From: Cladopsammia gracilis
Lineage: Eukaryota; Cnidaria; Anthozoa; Scleractinia; Dendrophylliidae
Assembly (NCBI GenBank): GCA_022457155.1
Contig: JAJGOT010000505.1
Location: forward strand, 55,001-119,000
Length of the DNA: 64,000 bases
Direction: 5' to 3'
Made by a program: the position numbers and the translations under genes. The notes below the pieces were generated by a model. That model was not told the origin of the DNA and did no database searches. It saw nothing but the letters and a program-made list of their open reading frames with translations. Of the stretch, positions 12,128-24,206 are shown in pieces. Position 1 is the stretch's first letter, and the number at the start of each line of letters is the position of its first letter.

Positions 12128-12185
<58 letters not shown>

Positions 12186-12186
12186 T
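12128..12186 (+). repeat. (AAT)n microsatellite
   Basis: About 19 uninterrupted AAT units, followed immediately by a LINE-derived fragment. Confidence 0.95.
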
Positions 12187-12206
12187 TAAATCTTGCAAAG
12201 GAGAGT

Positions 12207-12410
12207 GAAGACAAAAGTAGTACCAGTTGTTGTGGGAGCTCTTGGATCGGAGTGATACCAAAGAGCCTAAAGCTAAGGGTTACTTAAAGGAAATAGGAAT
12301 TCCAAATAGGATCAGAACTTTGCAAAAGTCTGCACTTCTTGGAATGGCCACCATTTTGAGAAAGGTCCCTGAAGTAAAAGGTCTCGGGACAAGACCTTAT
12401 ACAAGTATTT
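12207..12410 (+). pseudogene. LINE polyprotein C-terminal fragment
   Basis: KVVPVVVGALGS, then in a second frame TKEPKAKGYLKEIGIPNR, TLQKSALLGMATILRKV. The P-V-V-V-G-A-L-G ... L-Q-K-x-A-L-L-G-x-A-x-I-L-R pattern is the tail of many non-LTR retrotransposon polyproteins. It is frameshifted and lacks the RT. Confidence 0.7.
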
Positions 12411-12419
12411 TGTTTATAA

Positions 12420-13230
12420 ATTGTAAAATTTAGCCTCAAATTGTCAAAACATCTGTGTTAAAACAGTGCTCACTATCCTTGTCAGACATTTCAAAGCTTT
12501 TAGCAATGAAAATCCACACCAAAGACAAACAAAAGAAGCCAAAAAAAGAGTCTGTAAACAAGTGACCATCTTGGTTAACCTTAGTAACCAGGCTAAATAA
12601 AAGCATGTGCTCAAGAAATTTTCATGGTTACCAAGCTTGTTTTGGTCTGAACCAACAGCGGGCAAATGAACGTAGCTGCGCTTAAAACTGCTGAAACTGT
12701 GGGGCTTAGTTTTCAATACACAATGATCCAATGGATAGAAGCAAAGTCTAGCTCATGTTTTGTGGAGCCACTTGCAATTCTCTGACTTACGTTTTTATTT
12801 TTAAAAACTTGTTTTTTCAAAATTTAAGCTTCAAAACTTAGGGTGTGGCTTATCTACAAGTGCGGCTTATACACCCGTGTTTACGGTACTTGGAACGCTA
12901 CACGAAAGGTCCAGATTTGTTAGTTCAGACATGTAGTACACGTGCGGGCCCTCTCCTCTCCCCCCAATGTTGCGTTCACATAAATTTTATTTGACTCTGG
13001 CATCTTGAACATCAACATTGAAGGGGAAAGAAGGGAAGAAAGCTGACACTGTTCCAACAAATGTGACAAATATTGTTTTTGTTTTGATGAATAGGTTACT
13101 ATGAGATAAACTACAAGCAGAACATTTTAAAAAATTGTTATGATTATCTGTAGTGGTCATGTTTACTGTGCAAGCTACTTAGATATTTATACATCATCAA
13201 TAAATGATGGAGATGAGATCATATTTTACT
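12420..13230. other. No gene recognised
   Basis: AT-rich. GTGCGGCTTATACAC near 12862 is a motif common in DNA-transposon ends, but I found no partner. Confidence 0.45.
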
Positions 13231-14079
13231 CAAACCATATGGAATGCCATAACTGCCTTATGATACCTGTTTACTTTCTTTGGGGTGGTTTTTTCATTAT
13301 ATGCAGTGGTTACATCATTGTATGTGGTGGCTACATCATTGTATACGGTGACTTCTTCATTATCGGTGCTTTTTCCATTATATGTGGTGCTTATTCCATT
13401 CTACGCGATGGTTTCTTCATTATATGCGGTGCTTATTGTATAATATTATTTTAAGTGGTGCTTTTTTATTTATATGTGGTGTTTATTGCATTCTACATGG
13501 TAATTTTTTCATTATATTAGGTGCTTTAATTTGATTATGTGTGGTGTTAATTTGTTACGTGCATTGCTTTCTTCTTGCGGTGCTTCTTCCCGGTATATGT
13601 GGTGCTTTTTTCTTTATGTGCGGCGGTTAATTCATTATATGCAGTGCTAATTTTTCATTATAATCACGAAGCCTCCTTGTCGTTTGATTTCAAGCGAGGC
13701 CAAAAACACAAGAAGGCATGAGTCCTGGGCATTTTTGACAAAATGGCAGCCTCCTTGAAAAAGTTGGATGTTATGGCTCGTATTCTTAAAAAACTCAGTT
13801 TAGGTCATTTGACCGAACTGTTCCAAAGGGAAAAAAATTACTCCAGATATAATCTCAATGTTATCTACTCATGATAATTGAATCAATTAGGGATAATCAG
13901 CGGGATTGACATGATGAATTTATGCTTGGAATGTTCTACATACGGTAGGCATAAGCCACTTAAAAAAAGGCGTGTTGGAAGCGGTGCACCGGAATTTGAC
14001 ATTCCTAAATCAGTACTGGAAGGTCATTTAGAAGAGGGCTTCACGATCCCTCTAATGGGCTATACGGGGATGCTCCGCC

Positions 14080-14400
14080 CGAAAGGCTGGAGGTATATGA
14101 AAGGGTCGGGATTTCACGAGTTGGAGTATATGAAAGGGTAGGGATTTCACGAAGAATAGGAAAGGGTAGCAAAAACAGGAGTTGAAGCATAAAAAAGGTA
14201 GGGAAAACTGCCATTTAAGTGTTATAAAAAGGGCCTTTCAAAATATATCAAACAGACGCACGGTAAAGGCTATATGAAAAGGGGTACCATTTTCACTGAA
14301 AGGTTTATGAAAGGTATATGAAAGATACCATTTTCAATGAAAGGTATATGAAAGGGGTACCTTTTCTGTCAAAAACAGTATATGAAAGGGTAAGGGTTTG
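14080..14400 (+). repeat. Degenerate short tandem region (TATATGAAAGGGTA units)
   Basis: Repeated variants of GGTATATGAAAGGGTA and GGGATTTCACGA over about 320 bp inside the foldback element. Short relatives, reverse complemented, lie near 33060-33200. Confidence 0.65.
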
Positions 14401-15870
14401 GACCACAGGACTTTTTAGGTTAATGTTTTAGTTTGCTCAAAAATACCTGAATTTTTTATGTAGCTTTTTAAAGTAGCAACTGAAACTCACTCGCTCAAGG
14501 GTGGTAAAACTATTTAAATTCAAATACTGTACCAAACACAAGCACATGCGACTTCAGTGAGTACAAAAACACAGCTTGTACAGAAACAACTAGTAGTAAA
14601 ACAACCTTTTATTAAAATATTTGTTAAAGTAGTCCTTTCACATTACCCTCTAATACAAACATTTCTGTTAAACTTTATGCAATCTGCCAAATAAAAAAAT
14701 AATAATCATCAGTCTCTATTTCAGATTTTTTTCAACTTACTTTTATTCTTGCATTTAACTGTACAGCTAGTTTGACTAACCCAACTATTTTCAGAAACTC
14801 AAATCCTGCAGCTTGAAGTGCAGAATGCAAAAAAAATAACTATTTGAATGAGGATTGAAAAAGTATCTAAGTTGCACCTTGCAGATCACTCTTGCTATGC
14901 TGAAATGTAAACATATTCCTGTCCCAATTCTGAAGAAACAAACAGGTTAGAAGGAGCAATATTTGTTGGGTATCCCATAAAACAACTAAATGACCACCAT
15001 TTTGTAACAATATTCTTGACTGCACTCGGATTGTAACTCTCAAAGTTGCAATAAAATTCCCATAAAATGACCAGCACCCACCCCTTTCTCTATACCTGAT
15101 AGCAAGAACTAAACAGTGAGTTTAAAACAAGCTCATAAGTCTGTCACGTGTCATTGCCCGAGGTTATTATATGGTAGTTCTGAAAAGAACTCTTACATGT
15201 AGTTGACAAAGACTGATGTTTGGCAATAACATGAATAGTAACCATCGTCAGAGTCAAAGTAGAAAGAATATCATTATTGTCCAGCCGTTGCTGCCATTGG
15301 ACAGTTAAGTGGTCACGTTATCAATCACTTTACTGAGAAACATTTATAAACTGGTCACATATTGACTGCGATTTTGCTAAATGTGTTACAAAAAGCAGAC
15401 AGAGAAGCTGGTTTATCAACTTAAAACAATAGTCAATGATGTTTGTAGACAACTGATCAACAACATCAAGTGATAGGACAAACAATATATGCACCAATCA
15501 CTGACTTGAGTCTCAACAGTCAACTAAGTAACATCATGGCTTAATTTAACACTGCTGAACAACTGACATTACAACAGACCTACAAATTAAAAACCCACAT
15601 GATCACACTCAACAGACTTATGATACTCCTGGGTTCAATTATCTCAGTTTTGCCTTGAATTATACGTTACAAAAACAAGTATTCGAAAAAGCAAGATCAT
15701 ACATGTTAAATAAGTCATCCTCTTTGGGTAAGGGCATAAGGGGACATCCACAGATGACCGTGGTAGACACAAACGATTGATGCAGGTGTTAGCTGTTGGT
15801 AAAAATACATTTGAAACCTCTTCAAAGATCAAACTTCGGTGCAGAAAAAAAAAACAAAGCAGGCTCCTCT

Positions 15871-16062
15871 TCAGCTCCTGTTGTAAATTTGAGAATATGA
15901 GAAAGTTCTCGGAGCCAAATGCGATCGCCAATTGTCGACACGCCAAGTACGTGAAGCCAGGTTTCCATCTGACAAGCATGCCATGACTTCTGGTTCGACT
16001 CTCTCAGCTTCAAATCTTTCCCTCAGAATACCTAACCCTAACTCATTCAAAATTGGTTCCAT
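15871..16062 (-). pseudogene. SAM-domain-like fragment inside the foldback element
   Basis: The frame starts with ATG just inside the right arm: MEPILNELGLGILRERFEAE then RVEPEVMACLSDGNL. In a second minus-strand frame (15822-16013) it continues LGVSTIGDRIWLREL. The pattern L-x-x-L-G-L ... L-x-x-L-G-V-x-T-I-G-D-R-I-x-L is that of a sterile alpha motif. One frameshift separates the halves. It could be the 5' coding part of the autonomous parent element. Confidence 0.5.
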
Positions 16063-16205
16063 GTTTGGCTAAAAACCATGAGACAGTGATGAAAGGTTGT
16101 AGCTTCAAAATGTCGCTGGCTCAATGCCTCATACCCAGGCTCCTTGTGTTGTTGGCCTCACTTGAAATCAAACGACAACGAGGCTTCGTGATTATAACGA
16201 AATAA

Positions 16206-16558
16206 AGGGGTATAGAATGGTCTATTGGAAATGATGCGTCTCGGAAAATATTCACTGAGTCTCGAATTCTCGCCATTTGAAATTGGAGTCTCGGAATCTC
16301 AGGCTCGCTATAATTTTCGAAGTCTCGAATTTTGATAATTTGGATCTTGGAGTCTCATAATTTTTCTCGTAAATCTCAGCTTCCGTTGGAGATTTCAGTC
16401 ACATTTTAAGCTGTTTCAGTATATAGTCTCGGGCTCGGATTTTTTAGAGGTAAAGTCTCGGGCTCGAATTTGATAGAAACGCTAAAGTCACGGTCTCGAA
16501 TTTTTAAACAAGGGTCTTGCAGTCTCGCAAAGTCTCGAATTTACCATTCTATACCCCT
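16206..16558. repeat. Nested MITE
   Basis: AGGGGTATAGAATGGT at the left is the exact reverse complement of ACCATTCTATACCCCT at the right. The interior is a series of TCTCGAAT/TCTCGGG units. It interrupts the foldback right arm; AAATA-like bases flank both ends. Confidence 0.8.
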
Positions 16559-17199
16559 AAATAAGCACCGCATATAACAAATAAACCACCGCACATAATG
16601 AAAAAAGCACCACAAGAAGAAAGCAATGCACGTAACGAATTAACCACCGCACATAATCAAATAAGCACCTAATATAATGAAAAAATTACCACGCAGAATG
16701 CAATAAACACCGCATATAAATAAAAAGCACTGCTTATAATAAAATAAGCACCGCAATGAAGAAACCACCCCGTAGAATGGAATAAGCACCACATATAATG
16801 GAAAAAGCACCTAATATAATGAAGAAGTCACCACATATATAATGATGTAACCACTGCATATAATGAAAAAACAACCCTAAAGAATGTTAACAAGTATCAT
16901 AAGACAGTTATGGCGTTCCATACCACTGGACCCCAAACTGGAACACATCAGACTGCTTTGATCAGCAAGAAAACAGCTCCTATGCCCCTCCGGAGGTTGG
17001 CATCCAGTATGAGAACTGCTTCACCCTCTCGGACAAACAACCTTCTGATCTTGCCACCACAGCAACTACCCCACCCTTGCTCCACCAACAACTTGTCTCA
17101 AAACTGGATTCAATCAAAGCAGCACTAGACACCTATGAAGCCACCAGCCAGATCTAACATGGTTGTACGAGAAAGAGAGCCAACACCCACCAAACCAGG

Positions 17200-17764
17200 G
17201 AAAATAAGGATCTGCCTAGACCCTTCCCAGACCCTCAACAAGGCATTCGGCATCCAAAGTATATCATATCTACTTTGGAAGAGAATCTCCACAAGCTGCA
17301 TGGGATGAAATACATGACAGCGATAGACGTCAAAGAAGCTTTCTAGAACATCCCTCTAACAGTCAAGTCATCCCTAATGACCACCAATTGTTCACGCCAT
17401 GGGGTCGCTACAGATGGATGAGGCTACCATTTGGCATATCATCAGCCTCCGAAGAGTGGCAGTGCCAAATCCACCTGTTCCTTGAAGGCCTTCAGATTAT
17501 CAGTATCGCCGACGACATCTTAGTCCCAGGCTGCGGCGCCACGGATACTGAGACCAGAATCGACCACGACCGCAAACTAATTGCCGTACTTCAGAGGTTT
17601 GAGCAACATCATGTAAAGCTAAATGTCAACGAGATAAAGTTCCTTGTTTGCAGAGCAAACTTCATGGGTCATGTGATCACTACAGGTGGCCTTCAGCCCA
17701 ACCCAGCTACTATTCAGGCTCTGGTTACCATGCCCACTCCAACAGACAAACAGGCTGTCCACAA
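17200..17764 (+). pseudogene. Ty3/gypsy reverse transcriptase fragment
   Basis: Catalytic motif A reads MTAIDVKEAF followed at once by a TAG. The core resumes in the same reading direction with MRLPFGISSA, and the catalytic box is ADDIL, with Ala in place of the usual Tyr/Val before Asp-Asp. Similarity ends at PTPTDKQAVHK, where foreign sequence begins. Confidence 0.8.
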
Positions 17765-19560
17765 AGTCAGGCCCAAAGTCAGGTATGCGTGCAAGATCAA
17801 GACGTGTCTTCGCCTACTCAAAAAGAGGAAAGGCCTTCTCGGGCAGCCAATATTAAAAACGTCGAAAGTCAATAGGGTTTTGATTGAACCTGCACCGTAA
17901 GTCGCCATCTAAAACTAGTTCGGCTGTGCCTTCATTTCTGAAGAATGTATCACTTATCTCAAAACACGAACACAGCTTGTCGAATATCTTCTTGCCTTTC
18001 TGTTCGCATCGATCACACTCAAAACGGCCGACTTTACTAAAAATTTTCATGCATTCTTGGAAAACCACGGTAAAGGAAAAAACATTTTAGAATGTGGATT
18101 TACTTTGTAAGAAACATTTCATGTATAGTTTAAAAAACGAGCAGTAGTGTATTATCAGGTTTAAAAACTCGAGGCGAAGCCGAGAGTTTTTACACCTGAT
18201 AATACACGTGCTGCGAGTTTTTTGAACGGCTTCAAAAACATTCTATTCAAAAGCGTGTCCCTTTGGAATTAAAACAATTGCGCTTTTGTGCAAAGAGGAA
18301 ATTAGCATACGAGAAAAACAAGTAGACTAGACTGATTAGCATACAACACATGTCCCACGTCTTGGACAAAGTGACCATTGCTTCCCGGCTCCTGTCGAAA
18401 GTTTTGGGATTTTATAGTTCTGAGGGAAAACATCTACTGAAAAATGCTATACTAAAGTTGTCAGGTACGGTAGATAAAACGGCTTACAATTTTTTTTCAG
18501 AGGTAGAGAACGAGTAGAAATAAGCAGCTTGCATCTGCGAACCAGTCGCTAACCAGGCAATTTACGCGAGGGCGCTGGTGTCATTCAAATAACGGCTCAC
18601 TTGTTAAACTGTTGGTTGTTTATTTTGTTGAGAAGATTCCAAATAGAATGGCGAAATACCAGATTTCGTAAAACAGTACTGCACAAAAATATTGAAGTCA
18701 CCATTTGTTGCACTAAGAATCCTGAACAATTACTAGCCATATCAGTTATCTTTATATAAAGATTACGTGTGATCTTAATATAAATATTACGGTAATTTTA
18801 AAATCATTCTCATTAAAAATTCAGCGATAATCCCATTGTTTGCCCATTCAGCCCCGAACTCCTCTGTGACTGAAATCAAAGCCGCCACCAGGCTTTTCAT
18901 AATGACCGTAGATTACCAGGTATAAAGGCTCATACACGTGATCGATTTGCGTCGTGTGATTGGCTGATATGCTCATGAATTATTAATGAGTTTTTGAATG
19001 ATTGTTTCTGTTATCAATAGTTTTTGTGATTAATATTTACAGAAAGCGCGGCCACATTCAGTCGAGCGATTGTACAAGAAATTTGCTTGCGTGGACAATT
19101 TCCTAGATGCGTTATGTAATGCATTTTGCTTTTTTGAGAGTTATCTGATAGATATTTGAATAAAACTTTCGACTGTGATCATGAGAAATTGTTGTCCTTT
19201 TTCTTGTGTTTGACATTCAAGAATTTGTAAACAACACGTTTATATTTTGCAGCTCAAATTTCATTTGCATCGCAAAATTCAAAATGTCTCCAGAACTTTT
19301 GATATTTTGACTTTCAAGTTAGTTTTTCAGGCTTTTTTGATAAGCCAGATGTTTTGTATTCAAAAATCATTCAAACTAAGTATTCTAGACGGACATGTTG
19401 TTTTTCAAGTCTGTGTTCGCACGTGATCCATGCATGCCGCTAGGGTAATTTGAGTAGCGGTTATGCGTGACTAGTACAGGATTTTGGCGCTCATTTCTCA
19501 GACATTGGTTTTGCAGGGGCCCCAGTCGGGTGGCGCCGCAAAACGACGTCTGTTTTCTCA
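17765..19560. other. 1.8-kb non-gypsy segment between RT and RNase H
   Basis: About 200 residues expected between RT and RNase H are absent and this AT-rich segment takes their place. It contains a hairpin (18147-18208) and short frames without recognisable motifs. I see no transposase and no clear terminal repeats. It may be an insertion with an accompanying deletion. Confidence 0.5.
18147..18208. repeat. Hairpin
   Basis: GTGTATTATCAGGTTTAAAA and its near-complement on the other side of CTCGAGGCGAAGCCGAG form a stem of about 24 bp with a self-complementary GC-rich loop. Confidence 0.7.
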
Positions 19561-19566
19561 GGCTAT

Positions 19567-20925
19567 GTGATTGTTGAAGCCTTTGACAAGTTCGACCAGT
19601 GGCTCCTTGGAAAATCCAACATCACCGTACACACTGACCATCAACCCCTTCAATCAATCTTTCAAAAGGACCTGGCTTCAGCACCAAAAATGCCTGCAAA
19701 AGATGAGATGCTTTTCCTACGGCGTTTCAGCTTCACTGTGGTCTACAGAAAAGTTTCTTTGTTACACTTAGCAGATACCCTCTCCAGGGCCCATGCACCA
19801 AAACGCCTGCAAAAGGTGAGATGCTTTTCCTACAGCGTTTCAGCTTCACTGTGGTCTACGGAAAAGTTTCTTTGTTACACTTAGCAGATACCCTGTCCAG
19901 GGTCCATGCCAGGACAGCGCCGCCGCTCGTATGGTACCTGATACCTTCCAAGTTTTCCATCTGCATCTTGCTCACCTAGATCCAAGCTCACCGGCCCTTA
20001 CGGACTCCACTCGTGAACAACCACGCAGAGCCACCGCACCCTGCCAAGACATGAAACAGTTGAAGCAATACATCCTCTAGGGTTGGCCACAAACTAAACA
20101 GCAATACCCCTAGAGCTCCAGGCATTCTGGCATTTTCAAGATGAGCTTAGTCTAGCAGATGATCTCCTTCTCAAGTCTACCCGTGCCATTGTTCCTGCCT
20201 CTTTAAGACCAAGCATGCTGAGTAAAATCCACCAATCCCATAGAGGAGCCGAATACTGTCTTCATTTTGCAAGAGATGCAGTTTTTTGGCCTTATATGTC
20301 TAAAGATATAGAGGCAGTTTGTCAGGCATGCGCTACCTGTGCTCAATACAGATCACAAGCCACGTTGGAGCCCATGTTCTCTCACCCTACCCCAACGCAA
20401 CCTTGGCAATTTGTCTCACAAGACATCTTCGAGCTGGACCATAAACAGTACTTAATCACAGTAGACAATTATAGTGATTTCTATGAACTGGACCCTCTGA
20501 CAAACCTCAGTCCTCCACCATCATTGATCTTACCAAAGCTCATGTCGCTTGCTATGGCATGCCACTGTGCTGTCTCACGGACAACGGTCCCCAGTTCATC
20601 TCGAACGAGTATGAGGAATTTGTGACAATGTATGGCTTTGAGCACATCACTTCATCACCCTGCTGGTCTTACAGCAATGGTAAAGCCAAGGCGGCTGTTA
20701 AAAGATGCTAAATCTATGCTGAAGAAGTCCCACAACATCCATCTGGCACTGCTCAACATAGGAAATACACCACCTTGTGGGCACTCTTTCTCCCCAGTTC
20801 AAAGGCTAATGGGCAGACTTACCCAATCTACTCTGCCGATCTACGGAGATCTACTCAAGCCTGAGCCTCCAGATCCCTTGAGAGTTTTCCCACGAGATCA
20901 CCCACCGCAAGGAAGCCTCTAAGAC
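19567..20925 (+). pseudogene. Ty3/gypsy RNase H and integrase, frameshifted
   Basis: RNase H C-terminal half is intact at 19567-19800; a local 100-bp duplication then repeats FSYSVSASLWSTEKFLCYT-coding sequence in another frame (19737-19884). The integrase zinc finger region (H-H-C-C, HQSHRG...CATC) and the first catalytic Asp region (VSQDIFEL) are in one frame to 20625. After a frameshift DNGPQF, AKAAVKRCKSML and a tail follow. The HNGKAE-type glutamate motif reads NGKAKAAVK, so the catalytic Glu has become Lys. Confidence 0.75.
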
Positions 20926-21439
20926 CCAGTATGACAAACATGTGAAACCGATTCTACCGCCACTGCCCCTAGGCTCCCATGCTTACGCAAAACCTCGTCC
21001 ATCTCTGCAGGGGACCCCTTGGATCTATGGTCCGGTTATCGACAATCCATCGCCACGGTCCTACAGCATGGACACAGGCAACCTCGTCCTTCACCACAAC
21101 CGCACCCAACTGCGACCAGCGGCACCTCCATGGAATGATTTACAACAGCCTCCAGCACTGCCAATCACACAGCCTTCCTTTTTAGACCCGCCAACAACTG
21201 CGGGAGACCTCATTCCATACGAGCTCGACCAACCACCAGCAGCCACCTTCCCTCAAGCGGATTGTCAGCCCTCTCTGTCCTCCACAATGCCACAGCAACA
21301 GGGGAATGAAGCAAGTGCAGTCTCTCCTGAGGCCGTTGTACCAACCTCAACCACACATCAAACAACCAGATCAGGACGGCTGGTCAGGAAGCCAAAAAAA
21401 GTTTGAGGACTATAACCTTTACTAGAAAGCATTAATTAA

Positions 21440-21755
21440 CTAAAAAGGTAAGGTAAAAGGTAAAGTCGCACTCGGGCCACGATGGCCCACATGGCTGGAG
21501 CTTAACCCGGTTTCCGTAGCATGAAGCAACTAGGAATATTGCTACTCCCCCCTGGATGTGATGCTAGTCCATCACAGGGTTACCCCCAGCATTTTGTCGC
21601 CGGTACCCATTTATACACCTGGGTGGAGAGACAGTGTGGAGTAAAGTTTATTGTCTAAGGAAACAACACGACGGCAGAGACCAGGCTTCGAACCACCGAC
21701 CTTCAGGTTGAAAGTCCGACGCACTAACCACTAGACCACCGTGCCGCCCACAAAC
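21440..21755 (-). repeat. tRNA-derived SINE (copy 1)
   Basis: On the minus strand the sequence begins GGTGGTCTAGTGGTTAGTGC (A-box form) and has GGTCGGTGGTTCGAAGCCTG (B-box form), then a tail shared with 44605-44915 (CTGCCGTCGTGTTGTTTCCT, GGACTAGCATC, GGGGAGTAG). It lies between the gypsy coding end and its polypurine tract. Confidence 0.85.
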
Positions 21756-21891
21756 TAAAAAGTATAAGGTTTTTTTGTTTGTTTGTGCTCAAATTTCTTA
21801 TACTTTAAACAATATTGGCTGTAAATCATCGAGACATTTTTTTTTTCATTTTGGAATGTCAACTTGTTATTTTTTTTTCAGAGAGGGGGGA

Positions 21892-22057
21892 TGTCACGCT
21901 ACTGTGGCGTTACACCCTATATGATTTCGTCATGTATTCGAGGGTTCCCGGATGACAGTGTGCTTTTGTAATCGCTCGTAATAAATAGCTTGAACATGGA
22001 CTCTGGCGTCTAATCGCATGAGAGCTAAGAGATTGGAAGTCTGATGATCGGATTTCA
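21892..22057 (+). repeat. Probable gypsy 3' LTR
   Basis: Starts TGTCACGCTACTGTGGCG directly after the polypurine tract. An AATAAA lies near 21981. The end is set loosely at a CA near 22057, since no second LTR is available for comparison. Confidence 0.55.
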
Positions 22058-22069
22058 CCTCACATAATT

Positions 22070-23140
22070 TATTGAATTTTAAGCCAAAATCTACATTTCT
22101 TGAATTGGTTTTTCACTCCCTAATGTAACATTGCCTTTATTTATTATATTTGTGATTAGCTAAAAAAAACATCCAGATCACGTTAACTGCTGATTTCACC
22201 GATTTTTCTTATTCAAAACACATCCCGCTCATACAAAGCCTTTGATCGGACAGCAAACTTTGTCTGAGTCACGTAGGGGGTCTATTTATTTTTAGTAATT
22301 GTGCACAGCGCTATTCGGAAGTTTCCATGTACCTCAGACCTCTGTAATTGTACTGTTCAGAACAATAAAAACCTACACAAAAGTGCCATATTTTCATGAA
22401 CGTAACTATATTTTAAATTGGATCATGCGATAGTGTTATGAAATATGAGTGTTGCTTAGCTTGATCGTGTGATGGCATGAGAAGTGTTTTCTTTTTTATA
22501 TTTATTATTAACCCTTTCACTTCCTGAGTCATGTTATGTTGTTCTAACTAATTTGAGTCTGTTGATGAAATCCTATGGTGTGACCATTCAAATGAAACCT
22601 CTTTGGCAGTACTTTTACTTGGTACGATTTGTACTAACTTTTGAGTCTGTTGATGAAATCCTATGGTGTGACCATTCAAATGAAACCTCTTTAGCAGTAC
22701 TTTTGCATGGTACAATTTGTTTTTCAATATTTTACAAAATGCTGATAGAGGGTCAAACATTATAGGTATTTAATTATATCAGTAACATAAAAGCAATGGA
22801 GAACTTGTTGACGGATTGGTTTAAAAACTAAGGCATATAGTTTCGAGCAAAATCATGCTTTTATTATGTGTGAGCGAGCCATTGTACTGAGAGGATAGGA
22901 CTGTGGAATTAAACCCTTTCGTTGTTGCTTAAATTGTGATATCGTGAAGTACGGCCTAACGGCATTCACGACAAAACTCGATTAGCTATTGAGGTGCTGT
23001 ACATTGGAACATTGCATCCAGGTACCACACTGACAATTTCAAGCAATTTTATGCTGGAGCTAGAAAGGATGATTTTATTAAATAACTGGACTTCAATGCA
23101 ACCTCGATTCAAACGCAAAGTAGGAACGTAACAGATTTTA
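22070..23140. other. No gene recognised; contains a minisatellite relic
   Basis: Apart from two tandem copies at 22555-22700 nothing stands out; AT-rich sequence without long frames. Confidence 0.5.
22545..22705 (-). repeat. Two copies of the 106-bp minisatellite family, inverse orientation
   Basis: GAGTCTGTTGATGAAATCCT, then TGACCATTCAAATGAAA, twice at 88-bp spacing. It is the reverse complement of the unit at 39880-40690. Confidence 0.8.
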
Positions 23141-24206
23141 AGGGACCGTTCATAATTTCTGGGTTTGGGGGGGTGTGGGGATTTGGAGGGGGGAGGAAAC
23201 AGTTAGGAGGCATCAATATTCAATTGGTACTCTGCTCCGTATAGCTAGGGGGGGAGCACTTAAAACTTACTTTAATAACCGGTCCGGTTTAGAGAAGTAT
23301 TTTAACGAAATAATAATTATTTATTAGTGTAGTTGGCTCGAAGATATAAGCACTTGAGTGCTACACTGTAAATTCGAGGGTAAATAAAGTTTATTGATTG
23401 ATTGAACGAAGAAACTTTAGGTCCACTTAAAGAAGGTTTCCATAAATTCCAAGTGAAATCTGAGCACTTTTCAACGTTTAACAGAATAAAATTACGAGAC
23501 TGAAATAGGAGATCGATGTTTATTATATAAACTCCAATGAAATATCAGGTGATCTCCTAAATTTAACTATAAAAAATTGCGAAAAAACATTTCTTAAAAA
23601 CATTATAAAATTTTTTTAAAAAAGCTAAAAGGCTGACGACATTTTGACGTTACCGTAACATCATTATCAAGTCAAAAATGTATAAAGACTAGGTTCTATA
23701 AATACTAAGACGAACAATAAATGATGAAAATAATTGCGAAAATCACAAGTTAAACAAAAAGTTTTGCATGTATGGAGTCCGTTTCGACATTCAAATTAGG
23801 TTTGAATTTCTTGACGTAAAGCATTTCAAACACTATAAACAATCAAATTTGCCTTGACACCTTCTCAGAATCTTAAAATGGCTCTCATTCAAAAGATTGC
23901 TCCTACCGTGCACTTCATGGAAATGTTTGCCAATTGCCGAATTTTTGTGCTCAGCAACACGTTGAAAAAGGTGCCGGGCTGCTGTGTAGCCGACATAATC
24001 TGCATCGCACAGATCACATACAAAACGATAAACAACGCATTGCTGATTGACAATAAATTATTGACGGCTTGGCTTCTTTAGGTTTGAGATCTTGTTCTAA
24101 TTTCCTGCTAGTAAAACCTGGCTGCAAAGTAGGGCCAATCTTATGACTAAGATCACGTAACTGCCTTTGAACCGCATTAGCAGAAACTTGATCTTTAAAT
24201 GGTAAA

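Larger units (their letters stand above)
13237..16920. mobile_element. Foldback element with long, internally repetitive inverted arms
   Basis: Left arm about 13237-13731 and right arm about 16121-16920 are reverse complements. Both start at a conserved outer end (ATGGAATGCCATAACTGC versus its complement near 16900) and end inside at a shared GAAGCCTCCTTGTCGTTTGA-like block. The arms are built of degenerate units of about 20-25 bp around TGTGGTGCTTATTCCATTAT. A 353-bp MITE (16206-16558) lies in the right arm. Long arms with internal short repeats are the hallmark of Foldback-type DNA transposons. The 2.4-kb interior has no transposase I can recognise, but has a SAM-like fragment. Confidence 0.8.
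16905..22057 (+). mobile_element. Ty3/gypsy-like LTR retrotransposon, degenerate, with SINE insertion
   Basis: Reading left to right: RT start (YIISTLEENLHKLHGMKYM, TAIDVKEAF then a stop), RT core at 17388-17764 (FTPWGRYRWMRLPFGISSAS, SIADDILVPG, ANFMGHVITTGGLQPNP), RNase H (19567-19800: FDQWLLGKSNITVHTDHQPL, LHLADTLSRAHAP), integrase (20215-20920: HQSHRGAEYCLHFARDAVFW, CATCAQYRSQATLEP, DNGPQFISNEYEEF), and a C-terminal tail ending GRLVRKPKKV at 21404. The 3' end has a polypurine tract (AGAGAGGGGGGA, 21880-21891) and an LTR-like start TGTCACGCTACTGTGG at 21892. No 5' LTR was found. A stop in RT, frameshifts in integrase and a 1.7-kb replacement between RT and RNase H make it dead. Confidence 0.85.

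Noticed and set aside
13140..13454. Plus-strand frame of 104 codons with repeated IICSGYIIVCGGY-like units
   Set aside because: Translation of the repetitive foldback arm; periodicity comes from the DNA repeat.
21440..21755. Genuine tRNA gene
   Set aside because: A and B box forms are present, but the head is followed by a SINE body shared with a second copy, and a full cloverleaf is not evident.
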